From Marinobacter salarius (GTDB lineage: Bacteria > Pseudomonadota > Gammaproteobacteria > Pseudomonadales > Oleiphilaceae), in contig NZ_CP136693.1 of assembly GCF_032922745.1 (NCBI RefSeq), forward strand, positions 2,790,001-2,854,000: 64,000 nt of DNA, read 5' to 3'. Shown here piece after piece: positions 8,944-18,308 of the stretch. The number at the start of each line of letters is the position of its first letter. The first letter of the stretch is position 1. The notes below the pieces were generated by a model, which had not been told where the DNA came from, searched no databases, and was given only the letters and a program-made list of their open reading frames with translations. A program made the translations under genes and the position numbers.

Positions 8944-9786
8944 ATGAAGTTTACCGGTACCGAGAAATATGTTGCTACTGATGACCTGCAGATGGCCGTC
9001 AACGCAGCCATAACGCTGCAACGCCCGTTACTGATCAAGGGCGAGCCCGGCACTGGTAAAACTCTCCTGGCCGAAGAAATGGCCGCGTCTCTCGGCCTGC
9101 GCCTGATTCCCTGGCACATCAAATCCACCACCAAGGCCCAACAGGGACTGTACGAATACGATGCGGTCTCCCGCCTGCGGGATTCCCAGCTCGGTGACGA
9201 GAAAGTCAAGGACATCAGCAACTACATCGTCAAGGGCAAGCTGTGGGAGGCCTTCGAATCCGAGGAGCAGGTGGTACTGCTGATCGATGAGATCGACAAG
9301 GCGGATATCGAGTTCCCGAACGATCTTCTGCTGGAACTCGATCGCATGGAATTCTTCGTCTACGAGACACAGCAGTCTGTACGCGCCAAGCATCGGCCCA
9401 TCATCGTGATCACCAGTAACAACGAAAAGGAACTGCCGGACGCTTTCCTGCGCCGTTGTTTCTTCCACTACATCAGCTTCCCGGACCACGACACCATGAA
9501 GAGCATCGTGGATGTGCACTTCCCGGGTCTGCAGCAGCAGGTGGTTCGCGATGCGCTGGAAGTTTTCTTCGACGTTCGCAAGGTACCAGGGCTGAAGAAG
9601 AAGCCGTCCACGTCAGAACTGATCGATTGGCTCAAACTGCTGATGGCGGATGAGCTGTCTGCCAAGATGTTGCAGGAGAAGGACACCAGTTCCGCCTTGC
9701 CGCCGCTGTACGGCGCGCTGGTGAAAAACGAGCAGGATGTCCACCTGTTGCAGAAGCTGGCCTTCATGGCCCGTCGTCGCAGCTGA
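8944..9786 (+). CDS. MoxR-type AAA+ ATPase
   Basis: A 280-residue AAA+ protein with Walker A GEPGTGKT (33-40), Walker B LLIDEIDKAD (Asp115-Glu116), a sensor-1 region VITSNNEKELP and the arginine-finger segment FLRRCFFHY. MoxR ATPases act as chaperones that insert metals or assemble complexes together with VWA partners. The gene directly precedes a CoxE-like VWA protein (22 bases apart), the standard pairing, so the two very likely work together in the cytoplasm. The client is not identifiable from the window. Confidence 0.9.
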   Translation: MKFTGTEKYVATDDLQMAVNAAITLQRPLLIKGEPGTGKTLLAEEMAASLGLRLIPWHIKSTTKAQQGLYEYDAVSRLRDSQLGDEKVKDISNYIVKGKLWEAFESEEQVVLLIDEIDKADIEFPNDLLLELDRMEFFVYETQQSVRAKHRPIIVITSNNEKELPDAFLRRCFFHYISFPDHDTMKSIVDVHFPGLQQQVVRDALEVFFDVRKVPGLKKKPSTSELIDWLKLLMADELSAKMLQEKDTSSALPPLYGALVKNEQDVHLLQKLAFMARRRS

Positions 9787-9808
9787 AATTCAGCAAGAGC
9801 AGCACCCT

Positions 9809-10987
9809 ATGTTGATTGATTTCTTTCTCGAAGTCCGGCGGGCCAAAGTGCCCGCCAGTCTGCGCGAACTCCTCGATCTGCTTGAAGCTCTGCAGAACAG
9901 GCTCGCCTTTGCGAATATGGAAGAGTTTTACTACCTGGCCCGTGTCTGCCTGGTCAAGGACGAGCGCCATTTCGATAAATTCGACCGGGCGTTCCAGGCT
10001 TATTTCGAGGGCATAGAAAACCTCGATGACCTGATGCAGGCGTTGATCCCGGATGATTGGCTGCGCGCGGAATTTGAAAAGCAGCTGTCGGAAGAGGAAA
10101 AGGCCAAAATCGATTCCCTCGGTGGGCTGGAAGAGCTCATCGATACCTTCAAGAAACGCATGGAAGAGCAGAAGGAGCGTCACCAGGGTGGCAACAAGTG
10201 GATTGGTACTGGTGGTACCTCACCCTTCGGTGCGAATGGTTACAACCCGGAAGGTTTTCGCATCGGCCAGAATAAGGGGCGTCATGGCCGCGCCGTAAAG
10301 GTCTGGGAAAAACGGGAGTTCAAGGACCTCGACGACAGCGTCACTCTCGGCATTCGCAACATCAAGGTGGCCATGCGTCGGCTGCGTAAGTTTGCCCGCC
10401 AGGGTGCCGCAGACCAGCTCGACATGGACGATACCATCCGTTCCACCGCCCGGAATGCCGGGTACCTCGACTTGAAGATGGTTCCTGAGCGGCACAATGC
10501 GGTCAAGGTTCTGATCTTCTTCGATGTGGGTGGTTCCATGGACCCTCACGTACGGGTTTGCGAGGAGCTGTTTTCGGCTGCCCGGCTCGAATTCAAGCAC
10601 ATGGAGTACTTTTACTTTCATAACTTCATCTATGAAAGCGTGTGGAAAAACAACATCCGCCGGATGAACGAAACAACGAGCACCTGGGACATTCTTCACA
10701 AGTACACGCCGGACTACAAAGTGATCTTTGTAGGGGATGCCACCATGGCGCCCTATGAGGTGTCACACCCCGGCGGGTCCATTGAGCACTGGAACGAGGA
10801 AGCGGGCGCAACGTGGTTTCAGCGAATTACCGATCACTTCCGTAAGGTGGTGTGGATCAATCCACTGCCAGAGAGTTACTGGGGGATGGGTGGGTCGCTC
10901 GGTATGACCCGTCAGCTGGTGAACGACCACATGTATCCCTTGACCATTGAAGGCCTGGAATCGGCCATGAAACAACTGAGCAAATAA
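9809..10987 (+). CDS. CoxE-like VWA protein, partner of the MoxR ATPase
   Basis: A 392-residue soluble protein starting LIDFFLEVRRAKVPASLREL, a typical CoxE/YehP-type N-terminus. The start is placed at 9809 because the upstream in-frame extension overlaps the ATPase gene. The C-terminal VWA domain has FFDVGGSMDPH at about residues 236-246, where the usual DxSxS MIDAS reads D-V-G-G-S, so the second ligand is Gly. A late aspartate-rich strand (VIFVGDATMAPYE) follows. It probably binds a client for the MoxR ATPase. Metal binding may be weakened by the changed MIDAS. Confidence 0.85.
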   Translation: MLIDFFLEVRRAKVPASLRELLDLLEALQNRLAFANMEEFYYLARVCLVKDERHFDKFDRAFQAYFEGIENLDDLMQALIPDDWLRAEFEKQLSEEEKAKIDSLGGLEELIDTFKKRMEEQKERHQGGNKWIGTGGTSPFGANGYNPEGFRIGQNKGRHGRAVKVWEKREFKDLDDSVTLGIRNIKVAMRRLRKFARQGAADQLDMDDTIRSTARNAGYLDLKMVPERHNAVKVLIFFDVGGSMDPHVRVCEELFSAARLEFKHMEYFYFHNFIYESVWKNNIRRMNETTSTWDILHKYTPDYKVIFVGDATMAPYEVSHPGGSIEHWNEEAGATWFQRITDHFRKVVWINPLPESYWGMGGSLGMTRQLVNDHMYPLTIEGLESAMKQLSK

Positions 10988-11291
10988 AAAAAGCCGATGC
11001 GGTTGAGAGCATCGGCTAAGCTCGGCATATCAAACGGGGTGGCCAAAAGGCTGTCCCGCGCTTCTCTCGGAGCAAATCCGGGGCCACTTTAAAATAGTAA
11101 ATATAAATCAGCTAATTAGAATAAATTCCGTGCATCTCCCTTGAGCGGAATCTTTCCCGGCGTTTCCCTCCTGTCAAAAAATCCGACGGTTTCGGATTTC
11201 CAATTGGTGATCTGGATACCGTTCTTGCCTGTTACCAAGTGTTACTCTTTCTGCCAGTTTGTTACAGAACATTGCTGGAGGCAGGAAGCGT
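10988..11291. other. 300-base intergenic region with two strong hairpins, possible small RNA
   Basis: A 9-bp perfect stem lies at 10992-11017 (AGCCGATGC/GCATCGGCT). It is preceded by seven A residues, so it has a terminator U-tract only on the minus strand. A second hairpin at 11035-11058 has a 10-bp stem with an AAAA loop; three of its pairs are G-U when read as plus-strand RNA and become mismatches on the minus strand. An AT-rich stretch (11085-11125) could hold a minus-strand -10 box (TACTAT at 11099-11094). No protein gene is visible. Confidence 0.4.
10992..11017 (-). terminator. Intrinsic terminator, best oriented for the minus strand
   Basis: A perfect 9-bp GC-rich stem with an 8-base loop is followed on the minus strand by seven U residues. 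On the plus strand, after the CoxE-like gene, the hairpin is followed by AAGCTC and would be a weak terminator at best. Confidence 0.6.
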
Positions 11292-11852
11292 ATGGTCGCC
11301 GGAGCGCAGCAAACAGTACCGGTTGGGGGCCAGGTCAGGGTGGTGTGGCTGGTCATTTTGGTCATGATGGTGGCATCTCAGCTCGTTTTGACGCGTAGCG
11401 CTTTTGCCGAGTCGCTGGACCAGGAGATCGACCGCCTGAAAGCCGATGTGGCGGACCTCAGCCAGAGGTTGTACCAACTGGAGGAGAACGTACTCTACCC
11501 AGTCGACACGCAAGTGGCAGTTTTCCTGACACTCAGAAATCGGGAGGGATTGGATCTGGACTCGGTGGAACTGTACCTGAACGAAACGCCAGTCGCTTCC
11601 CATCTATACACCGAGCAGGAACGTGACTCCCTGAAGCAGGGCGGTGTCCAGCGGCTCTATATCGGTAATCTGCCTCACGGCTCCCATCAAATAAAAGCAG
11701 TTCTGACGGCACGCTCAGCGAGTGAGCGCTTTGTTCGCCGGGAAGCGACCCACCAATTCCGGAAGCGGCCCGGCGAATCCCGCATACAGATGATTCTGGA
11801 TGCCGCAGAGCCAGACTACGAACCAGTGGTTTCGTTTCAGGAATGGAAATAG
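11292..11852 (+). CDS. Periplasmic coiled-coil protein, first gene of the TolQRR/TPR operon
   Basis: A 186-residue protein with an N-terminal membrane or signal segment (about 19-38) ending ALA-like at AFAE. A predicted coiled coil follows (about 40-62, with IDRLKADVADLSQRLYQLEE), then a beta-rich domain with a GNLPHGSHQIKAVL segment like an Ig-type or carbohydrate-binding fold. The start at 11292 has GGAGG and AGGAAG upstream. Nothing identifies a named family. It begins a run of nine tightly packed genes that ends with a TonB-like protein, so an envelope role is inferred. Confidence 0.75.
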   Translation: MVAGAQQTVPVGGQVRVVWLVILVMMVASQLVLTRSAFAESLDQEIDRLKADVADLSQRLYQLEENVLYPVDTQVAVFLTLRNREGLDLDSVELYLNETPVASHLYTEQERDSLKQGGVQRLYIGNLPHGSHQIKAVLTARSASERFVRREATHQFRKRPGESRIQMILDAAEPDYEPVVSFQEWK

Positions 11853-11861
11853 GGCGGAAGG

Positions 11862-13505
11862 ATGGTCGTGCGCGCTGAGCTTCGGAAAGTTTCCACTCTG
11901 TTTGCTCTCAGCCTGGCCACGGCCTTTATCCCGGGGCTGGCATCCGGAGGCAGCGATTTGGCGTCGTTGCGCTCGGGGCTCGCACAATTCGCCCTGGACA
12001 CACATGACCCGGCTGCAGCATTGCGTTATACCCGGAATGCCACTACTGAAGCCGAGCGCCTGACTCGTGCTAAAGCACTTTTGGTCACAGGGAGCCATCA
12101 AGAGGCTGAACGGCTGTTGAAAGAACTGCTCGAAGGACAGTATTACCGGGGCCAGGCGGCGCTGTTGCTGGCGGAAATACCGACGGACCCTGGAGGCAAC
12201 AAAACCCGGGAATACCTTGAAATCGCTGCGAAGCGGGCCAGTGGCAGTGACCGGCAAAAGGCGCTTTACCGGTTGGCCGAGATTGAGCGGGAGGCGGGGC
12301 ATACTGATCGGGCCGGGAAAGTGCTGGCGTCCATGGAGCCAGGTTATTGGGCTGCGCTGGGTTACATGAACATTGCGGCTGATTACGGCAGACAGGACCG
12401 TAATCCATCGCGAGCGCTGGTGGCGCTTCGAGTGGCACTTGCCATGTCCGAAGAAGACGTTGATAGCCAGCGCAGCCAGGAGCTCAGAAGCCGATTACTG
12501 GTTCGCGCCGGCTACCTTGCCTACGACCACGGAGACTACGAAAAGGCCATCGGTTTCCTGGAAAAAATCCCCCTGGAAAGCTACAGCACGTCTCATGGCC
12601 TCTACCTTCATGGTCTTGCGCTTTCTGCCAGTGGAAACCAGCGGGCGGCAATGCAGTCCTGGCATCGAGCCAAAAAGTACCCACTGGCTTATCCCGGCGT
12701 GGCTAATGCCTGGCTTGGGACGGGTAGGGGATACGACCTTGCCGGTTACCTGGGGCAGGCGGGTGAAGCTTATCTTGCTGCAAACGCTTCCTATGAAAGC
12801 GAACGGGTCACACTTCGCAAGCTGGCTGATCAGATTCGTCAGAAGGGGGCGTATCAGGCGTTGGTACTCGATGCCAGGGGCTCTGAGGCTCAATGGTTCC
12901 TTGCCGATAACCGCATGCTCACACAGCCCCGTACCGCCTATCTTTTACGTTTCATCGAGCAGCCCGCTGCGCAGGCCGCCGTCAACCGGGTGGCTGAACT
13001 GAGGGAGATGAGGCAAACACTGAATCAGCGGGAAGACAGCCTTGCTGTTTTTCGGGAGGCCATCAGTGAGCGTTTGGGGCCCGTGGGGCACGACGTTGGT
13101 GGCGCGCCCTTTAACGAAGAGATTGAAGTGCTGGTGCAGCGGTTGGCGAACCTGAAAGCCCGGACTATCTCTCCTGCACAACAAGAGACGCTGAAAGGTA
13201 TAGCCAGGACATTGGCCGATCTGAAGGCATCCGTTGGCAGGTTTGATGACAGAGTGAAAAAGAAAGATCGTGAACTCAATGAATTGATGGCCCGTACCGA
13301 TCACGCGCTGGAGCGGATACGGACGGTTCGTCGTACGGCCAATGCGCTTTTCAGCAGGGCGGAGTCGGCACTGGATGAGCTGGCTCTGGCCTATGTTGAA
13401 GAGCAGGATCACCGTATGGCGTTTGCGCTGGATCGGACCGAACAGCAGATTGCCCACCTCTACGAGTACCTGGCCCTGGAAAACCTTGAGCGAGGTCAGC
13501 CATGA
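11862..13505 (+). CDS. Periplasmic TPR protein (547 aa) of the TolQRR/TPR operon
   Basis: After a signal-like N-terminus (about 1-29, ending GLASGG) come tetratricopeptide-type helices, with segments such as LLVRAGYLAYDHGDYEKAIGF near 205. A C-terminal coiled-coil stretch (about 365-520) contains repeated leucine and charged heptads. TPR proteins are scaffolds for protein assembly. The gene starts 9 bases after its upstream neighbour and overlaps the next gene by four bases. A GTG at 11868 has better Shine-Dalgarno spacing and could be the true start. Confidence 0.75.
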   Translation: MVVRAELRKVSTLFALSLATAFIPGLASGGSDLASLRSGLAQFALDTHDPAAALRYTRNATTEAERLTRAKALLVTGSHQEAERLLKELLEGQYYRGQAALLLAEIPTDPGGNKTREYLEIAAKRASGSDRQKALYRLAEIEREAGHTDRAGKVLASMEPGYWAALGYMNIAADYGRQDRNPSRALVALRVALAMSEEDVDSQRSQELRSRLLVRAGYLAYDHGDYEKAIGFLEKIPLESYSTSHGLYLHGLALSASGNQRAAMQSWHRAKKYPLAYPGVANAWLGTGRGYDLAGYLGQAGEAYLAANASYESERVTLRKLADQIRQKGAYQALVLDARGSEAQWFLADNRMLTQPRTAYLLRFIEQPAAQAAVNRVAELREMRQTLNQREDSLAVFREAISERLGPVGHDVGGAPFNEEIEVLVQRLANLKARTISPAQQETLKGIARTLADLKASVGRFDDRVKKKDRELNELMARTDHALERIRTVRRTANALFSRAESALDELALAYVEEQDHRMAFALDRTEQQIAHLYEYLALENLERGQP

Positions 13506-16306
13506 AGACCGTGGTGTCAATTTCCCTGACGATGCTGTTCACAGCGTTCGCGGCGAGCGCCCAGGCACAGGAATCTTTCCGGATAGAACTGGGTCGTGAT
13601 GGAGAGACCATCGCTGATATGCGTCCGGTTTTCCTGGAATTCCAGTCCCGCCCGATGCCGGCCATATCGCCAACGGAAGTCGCCCGTCGATACCAGCGGT
13701 TGTTTGAACACTCTGATGAGCCTGAGGTGCGCATTGATGCACTTAACCGGCTTTCCAATATTCAGACGGTGACTGACGAAGACGTCAGCTTCAGCGAAGA
13801 ACGCGAGCAACAGGTCTACCGGCAGGCGCTGGAAAGCTACGAATCCATCCTCGACAGGGGCGCCTATCAGGGCCGGCTTGATGAATTGCTGTACCAGATG
13901 GCGAAGGCCCATGCCTACACGGGGCAGGCGGAGGAGTCCATTGACCGGTTACGCCAACTGGTTGGTCTGTATCCTTCGTCATCCCTGGTGCCTGAGGCCC
14001 GTTTCCGTATTGCCGAGTCAGCGTTTTCAGCGCAGGACTATGCCGAGGCTGAGTCCGAGTACAGCCGTGTGATATCGAGTGACGGCACCGATAGCCTGAA
14101 AACCAAGGCCCGATATATGAAGGGCTGGAGCCAGTACAAGCAAGGGCGTTCTGCCCGGACTAGAGCCGCAAAGACCTTTCTGGCGGTACTGGACGGTTTC
14201 GGTGAGGATACCAGTGGGTTTCGCCGCATTCCCGCCAGTGACGCTGAACTGGTTGACGACACCTTCAGGATCGTCGCCCTGATGGCGGCGGAAGACCGGG
14301 GCGTTGAATCCCTGGCAGGCTGGTTGAACGATGCGGGTGGCAAGGATTTCGGGTATCTGCTGTACGACCGGCTGGCAGATTACTACACCAGTAACCGGCG
14401 CTTTGAAGACAGCGTGGCGGTGAACAATGCCTTTGTTCGCGATTTCCAGGCACATAACGCAGTACCAGCCTTTCTGGCCCAGAATGTGGATGTCTGGCGC
14501 ATGGCTGGGCAAGCCAATCGCGCAAGGGCCGCCAGAGCTGAATATGTCCAGGCATTTTCCGGCGATTCCCGTTATCAGCAGCTTCCCGCAGCGCATCAGG
14601 AACGTTGGCAGAATTTCAGCCGGTCACTGGCGGATTATCACTATGATCAGGCCGAAGAGGGGAAAGCGGAAGGTCAGGCGGCATCTTTTCGATTGGCCGG
14701 GGATTATTACAGTCAGTTGGCTGGCCGGAACAACCAGAAGAGAGACGTCCTTCGCCTGGCCGGCGATGCGTTCCTGCAGGCCGGCGACCACACTGACGCC
14801 TTCGAGCATTACCAGCGCGCGGCTTATGAAGCGGATCATGAGACAAGAGACTATGCGGGGGCAGCGGATGCCGCTTGGGCTGCCATCGTCATTCAGCGTA
14901 ATGCGCTGGACAGTCGCAATTCGTTTCCCGCAACACTGGACGACCTGGCTGCCGCCGCCGACCGCTTCACGGCTGAGTTTCCCGAAGACAGGCGTCAGCC
15001 TGGCCTGATGGCGGATATCGCCAACCGAATGCTCGCAGAGCATCGTTATGCTGACGCCCTTCGATTCGCCGAGTTTGCCGTAGCCCATCCGTCGGTCAGC
15101 GCAGCTGAGCGATACAGCTCCTGGGTGGCAGCCGGTAAGGCGAACATGGCGATGGCGTCCTATGGGCTTGCTGAAAATGCCTGGCGTCAATCACTGGCTT
15201 TGATTTCAGAGGGACGGTTACAGGAAGCGCGGGCCAACGATACCAACAGTCTGAAACGGCAATTAGCCAGCAGCATCTATTATCAGGGCGAGAAAGCGGC
15301 GAGCGAAGGCCGCACTGACGCTGCGGTGGCGCATTTCCAGCGCGTGGAGTCTGCGTTTCCGGGGTCGGAAATTGCAATCAAGGGCCGTTACGACGCTGCG
15401 AATACACTTATGAAGGCAGAGCGCTGGCAGGCCGCCGTTAATGAACTGAACCGGTTTCGCACGGATTACCCGCAGCATGACCTGACCCCAACCGTGCGAG
15501 AGAAGCTGGTGTTTGCCTATCAGTCATCGGGCCAACTGGTGCGGGCGGCGGATGAAGTCATGCGTGCCGAAGGAGAAGAGCCGCCGTCCTGGGACCAGCG
15601 GCTGAGGGCGGCGGAGCTGTATCACAAGGCAGAGGCCCACGAGCGTCGCAATCGCATCTATGTCGAATGGCTGAACCGCGATTCCGCTGCTGTCGATTCC
15701 GAGAGCCATATCCATAACCAGACCCTGCGCCAGCGTCTTGTGCTCGATAATGTGGAGCCGCGCCAGTATCGAATCGATCTGGTTGAGCGAGAGCTCGCCA
15801 GCCAGTGGCATTCGGAAGACACACTGGCCTGGGCAGGGCGGGCAGCCATCGTGCTTGGTGCAGAGGCGTCTGAGCGGTTTGCCGAAGTTCCGCTACAGAT
15901 TCCATTGGCCGAATCCCTGGCGCGCAAACAAGCGGCCCTCTCGGCCGCGCGAGAGCGTCTTTCACAGGCCGAGACGCTGGTTGGTGAGAGTGCGCGTTCG
16001 GAAATTATGTTCCGCCGGGCAGAGCTGTACCGGGTGATGGCGCAGGATCTCATGGCATCTGAAGCGCCGGCGAACCTGAGCGACCTTGAGGCAACCCAGT
16101 ATCGGATGTTGCTTGAAGAGGAGGCCTACCCCTTCGAGGAAAAGGCCATTGACCTGCACGCAAGGAATCATCAACGCCTGGCGGAAGGCCTGTTTGATGA
16201 CTGGGTGGAACGCAGCCTGCAAGTGCTGGCTGACTTGTTTCCCGGCAGGTACGACCGGGAGGTCCGCTGGATGACGTGGAATGAGGAGGTCAACGATGAC
16301 GCCTGA
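13502..16306 (+). CDS. Large periplasmic TPR protein (934 aa) of the TolQRR/TPR operon
   Basis: It has a clear signal peptide (MKTVVSISL to SAQAQ, cut near residue 22). Most of the chain is tetratricopeptide-like repeats, for example at about 125-155, 160-190, 400-430 and 600-680, with the usual A-hYxxG-xxxxA pattern. The layout is like YbgF/CpoB and gliding-motility TPR scaffolds, but much longer. Its N-terminal overlap with the preceding gene (four bases) and its C-terminal overlap with the lipoprotein gene (11 bases) argue for one transcript. Specific partners are unknown. The periplasm is the likely location. Confidence 0.78.
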   Translation: MKTVVSISLTMLFTAFAASAQAQESFRIELGRDGETIADMRPVFLEFQSRPMPAISPTEVARRYQRLFEHSDEPEVRIDALNRLSNIQTVTDEDVSFSEEREQQVYRQALESYESILDRGAYQGRLDELLYQMAKAHAYTGQAEESIDRLRQLVGLYPSSSLVPEARFRIAESAFSAQDYAEAESEYSRVISSDGTDSLKTKARYMKGWSQYKQGRSARTRAAKTFLAVLDGFGEDTSGFRRIPASDAELVDDTFRIVALMAAEDRGVESLAGWLNDAGGKDFGYLLYDRLADYYTSNRRFEDSVAVNNAFVRDFQAHNAVPAFLAQNVDVWRMAGQANRARAARAEYVQAFSGDSRYQQLPAAHQERWQNFSRSLADYHYDQAEEGKAEGQAASFRLAGDYYSQLAGRNNQKRDVLRLAGDAFLQAGDHTDAFEHYQRAAYEADHETRDYAGAADAAWAAIVIQRNALDSRNSFPATLDDLAAAADRFTAEFPEDRRQPGLMADIANRMLAEHRYADALRFAEFAVAHPSVSAAERYSSWVAAGKANMAMASYGLAENAWRQSLALISEGRLQEARANDTNSLKRQLASSIYYQGEKAASEGRTDAAVAHFQRVESAFPGSEIAIKGRYDAANTLMKAERWQAAVNELNRFRTDYPQHDLTPTVREKLVFAYQSSGQLVRAADEVMRAEGEEPPSWDQRLRAAELYHKAEAHERRNRIYVEWLNRDSAAVDSESHIHNQTLRQRLVLDNVEPRQYRIDLVERELASQWHSEDTLAWAGRAAIVLGAEASERFAEVPLQIPLAESLARKQAALSAARERLSQAETLVGESARSEIMFRRAELYRVMAQDLMASEAPANLSDLEATQYRMLLEEEAYPFEEKAIDLHARNHQRLAEGLFDDWVERSLQVLADLFPGRYDREVRWMTWNEEVNDDA

Positions 16307-16763
16307 AACAGCACGCGCGGTTTTGCTTACAGGGTGTCTTGCGTTGCTGGCGGGGTGCGCCAGCCAACCCGGGCCGGAGCCGGTGGTCGTCAACACCGCC
16401 GAGGCCAGTGAACTGGCCCGTCAGGCCTGGGAGGCACACCAGCAGGGACGCAAGAAAGACGCCCTTGACCGGTACCGAGAGGCTTTTGATATGAACCCGG
16501 GCAACGCCCTCACGGCCAACAACCTGGCGTTGTTGTTGCGAGAGCGGGGACGATTTGAGGAGGCGGTGACGGTGCTGTCGAAGGGACTCAGCCATTCTCC
16601 GGACACCGCTGAACTGCATTACAACCTTGCGGTAATCTCAGAGCTGTATCTGCTGGACCTCGACGGCGCACTGACGCATTACCGCCGTTACCGCGAGTTG
16701 GCGGGCACCGAGGATAAGCAGGTGGCCGGTTGGATTGCGGACCTGGAACGGAGGCTGGACTGA
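16296..16763 (+). CDS. TPR outer-membrane lipoprotein of the TolQRR/TPR operon
   Basis: A 155-residue lipoprotein with lipobox LLAGC, so Cys21 is acylated. Ala-Ser follows the cysteine, which favours sorting to the outer membrane. About three tetratricopeptide repeats follow (residues 40-130, with NNLALLLRERGRFEEAV and LHYNLAVISELYLLD). The start at 16296 has GGAGG with a 6-base spacer, inside the end of the preceding gene. It may anchor the periplasmic TPR scaffold to the outer membrane, in the way Pal or PilF-type lipoproteins do. That role is inferred. Confidence 0.8.
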   Translation: MTPETARAVLLTGCLALLAGCASQPGPEPVVVNTAEASELARQAWEAHQQGRKKDALDRYREAFDMNPGNALTANNLALLLRERGRFEEAVTVLSKGLSHSPDTAELHYNLAVISELYLLDLDGALTHYRRYRELAGTEDKQVAGWIADLERRLD

Positions 16764-17114
16764 ATGCGCCTTTATCGACGATTGACGGCTGCCAGCCTGA
16801 TCTTGATGTTTAGTCCGATGATGGCCTTTGCAAATGAGGCGACCAATGCCTCGGGAGCGGTTGCCTCTCGGGCTGCGGATACCACCGTCGCACTGGGGGT
16901 GGAGGGAATCAACCGCCATACCGGAGACGATGATCCCGGCGTGCTTTATATCCTGCCCTGGCAGCCGCCGACCTTGCCGAGGCGTTCACGTGCTGAACTG
17001 GATGCCGGAAGCGAGGAACTGCTCGAACCCAAGGATCCGCTGACCCTTGAGCGTCACCGGAAATTCCGTGAAACCCTGAATCCATTGTTGGATTCCACTC
17101 TTTCCCTGCAGTAG
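16764..17114 (+). CDS. Small secreted protein of the TolQRR/TPR operon, unknown function
   Basis: A 116-residue protein with a signal peptide (MRLYRRLTAASLIL to AFA, cut near residue 23). The rest is short and Pro/Arg/Leu rich with no recognisable domain. It starts directly after the preceding stop codon, with no gap, and lies 18 bases before the TolQ-like gene. It is probably a periplasmic accessory of the complex. No homologue is recognised. Confidence 0.65.
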   Translation: MRLYRRLTAASLILMFSPMMAFANEATNASGAVASRAADTTVALGVEGINRHTGDDDPGVLYILPWQPPTLPRRSRAELDAGSEELLEPKDPLTLERHRKFRETLNPLLDSTLSLQ

Positions 17115-17132
17115 AGAACCGGGAGTCTGAAT

Positions 17133-17777
17133 ATGCTGGAAACTGTTGTTCGTTTTTTTCAGGAAGGTGGCCCCTTCATGTACCCGATTGCCATTGTGCT
17201 GGCCGTTGGTCTGGCGATTACCGTTGAGCGTTTCATCTATCTCGCTTCGGTGCGCCGCCGGAACCGACTTGCCTTTGAGAAGGGCATATTGCCGCTGCTC
17301 AGAAAACGGGATTACCAGCGTGCGATGAAAGCCGCTACAGGTTCTGACAGTGCCATTGCGTCGATCATGAGCGCCGGAATTGGTCGGTTGCTGAACAATC
17401 ACTCCCGTGAAGATGTTGAGTACGCCATGGAAGAAGGATTGATGGAAGTCTTGCCCCGTCTTGAGAAACGCACCCAATACCTGGCAACCCTTGCCAACAT
17501 TGCGACTCTCCTCGGCTTGCTGGGCACAATCATCGGCCTCATCGCTGCGTTTACGGCGGTGGCCGCTGCAGATCCGTCCCAGAAGGCGTCGCTGTTATCG
17601 GAAAGTATCTCCGTTGCCATGAACACCACGGCGTTTGGCCTGATGTCGGCCATTCCGCTGTTGATGTTTCATGCATTGCTGCAGACCCGTACCAATGAAA
17701 TCGTCGACAGTTTCGAGATGGCCGGGGTGAAGCTGCTGAACATTATCTCCGAGCAGCCCGCCCCCCAATCCGTCTGA
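17133..17777 (+). CDS. MotA/TolQ/ExbB-family proton channel protein
   Basis: A 214-residue inner-membrane protein with three helices: about 11-35 (GPFMYPIAIVLAVGLAITVE), 110-135 (LANIATLLGLLGTIIGLIAAF) and 150-175 (NTTAFGLMSAIPLLMF). The conserved GLLGTIxG and TTAFGLxxAIP segments identify the TolQ/ExbB family. It forms the pentameric stator that couples the proton gradient to movement of a TonB- or TolA-like protein. A GGGAG site precedes the ATG. It sits between periplasmic proteins and two TolR-like genes, an arrangement like AglR of the Myxococcus gliding motor. Confidence 0.93.
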   Translation: MLETVVRFFQEGGPFMYPIAIVLAVGLAITVERFIYLASVRRRNRLAFEKGILPLLRKRDYQRAMKAATGSDSAIASIMSAGIGRLLNNHSREDVEYAMEEGLMEVLPRLEKRTQYLATLANIATLLGLLGTIIGLIAAFTAVAAADPSQKASLLSESISVAMNTTAFGLMSAIPLLMFHALLQTRTNEIVDSFEMAGVKLLNIISEQPAPQSV

Positions 17778-17792
17778 GCCAGGGTTTGTCGC

Positions 17793-18308
17793 ATGAGACG
17801 AAAGCATCGCAGGCTTGTCAGCAATCCGGAACTGGATATCACGCCATTCCTGAACCTGATGATTGTATTGGTCCCGGTATTACTGCTGGGCATGGTCTTT
17901 AGCCAGATTCGTATGATTGAGCTCGACTTTCCCGGGATGGAGTCGGGCGAGGCACCGCAGGCTGACGAACTGCGGCTGGTGGTGGCGTTGATACCCCAGG
18001 GCCTGGAGGTTCTGGACAGTGAGAGAGGCGTAATCCAGACCCTGCCGTTGATTGAGGGTGATCAGGACTTCGGCGGCCTGAGGGAAACTCTCAAACAGAT
18101 CAAGAGGCGGGTGCCCGAGAAGACTGACATCGTTCTGGAAGTCAGCCCCGACATCGACTACCAGACTCTGGTGACAGCGATGGACACACTCCGCTCCTAT
18201 CCGGCAGTTGTGGCGGCCAGTGTGGTTGAGGGAGAGCTCTTCCCGGATGTGGCACTGGCAGACGCCCCTGAAAACCGGACGCTATCGGGCAAAGGGGAGG
18301 GTGCATGA
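17793..18308 (+). CDS. TolR/ExbD-family protein lacking the proton-carrying Asp
   Basis: A 171-residue protein with a short cytoplasmic start, one membrane helix (about 17-38, ITPFLNLMIVLVPVLLLGM) and a periplasmic TolR-type domain (about 60-165). In TolR and ExbD the helix begins with a PxxD motif whose aspartate carries protons. Here the aligned position is Asn21 (PFLN), so this copy probably cannot conduct protons by itself. It is followed with a four-base overlap by a second TolR-like gene that keeps the aspartate. Confidence 0.88.
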   Translation: MRRKHRRLVSNPELDITPFLNLMIVLVPVLLLGMVFSQIRMIELDFPGMESGEAPQADELRLVVALIPQGLEVLDSERGVIQTLPLIEGDQDFGGLRETLKQIKRRVPEKTDIVLEVSPDIDYQTLVTAMDTLRSYPAVVAASVVEGELFPDVALADAPENRTLSGKGEGA

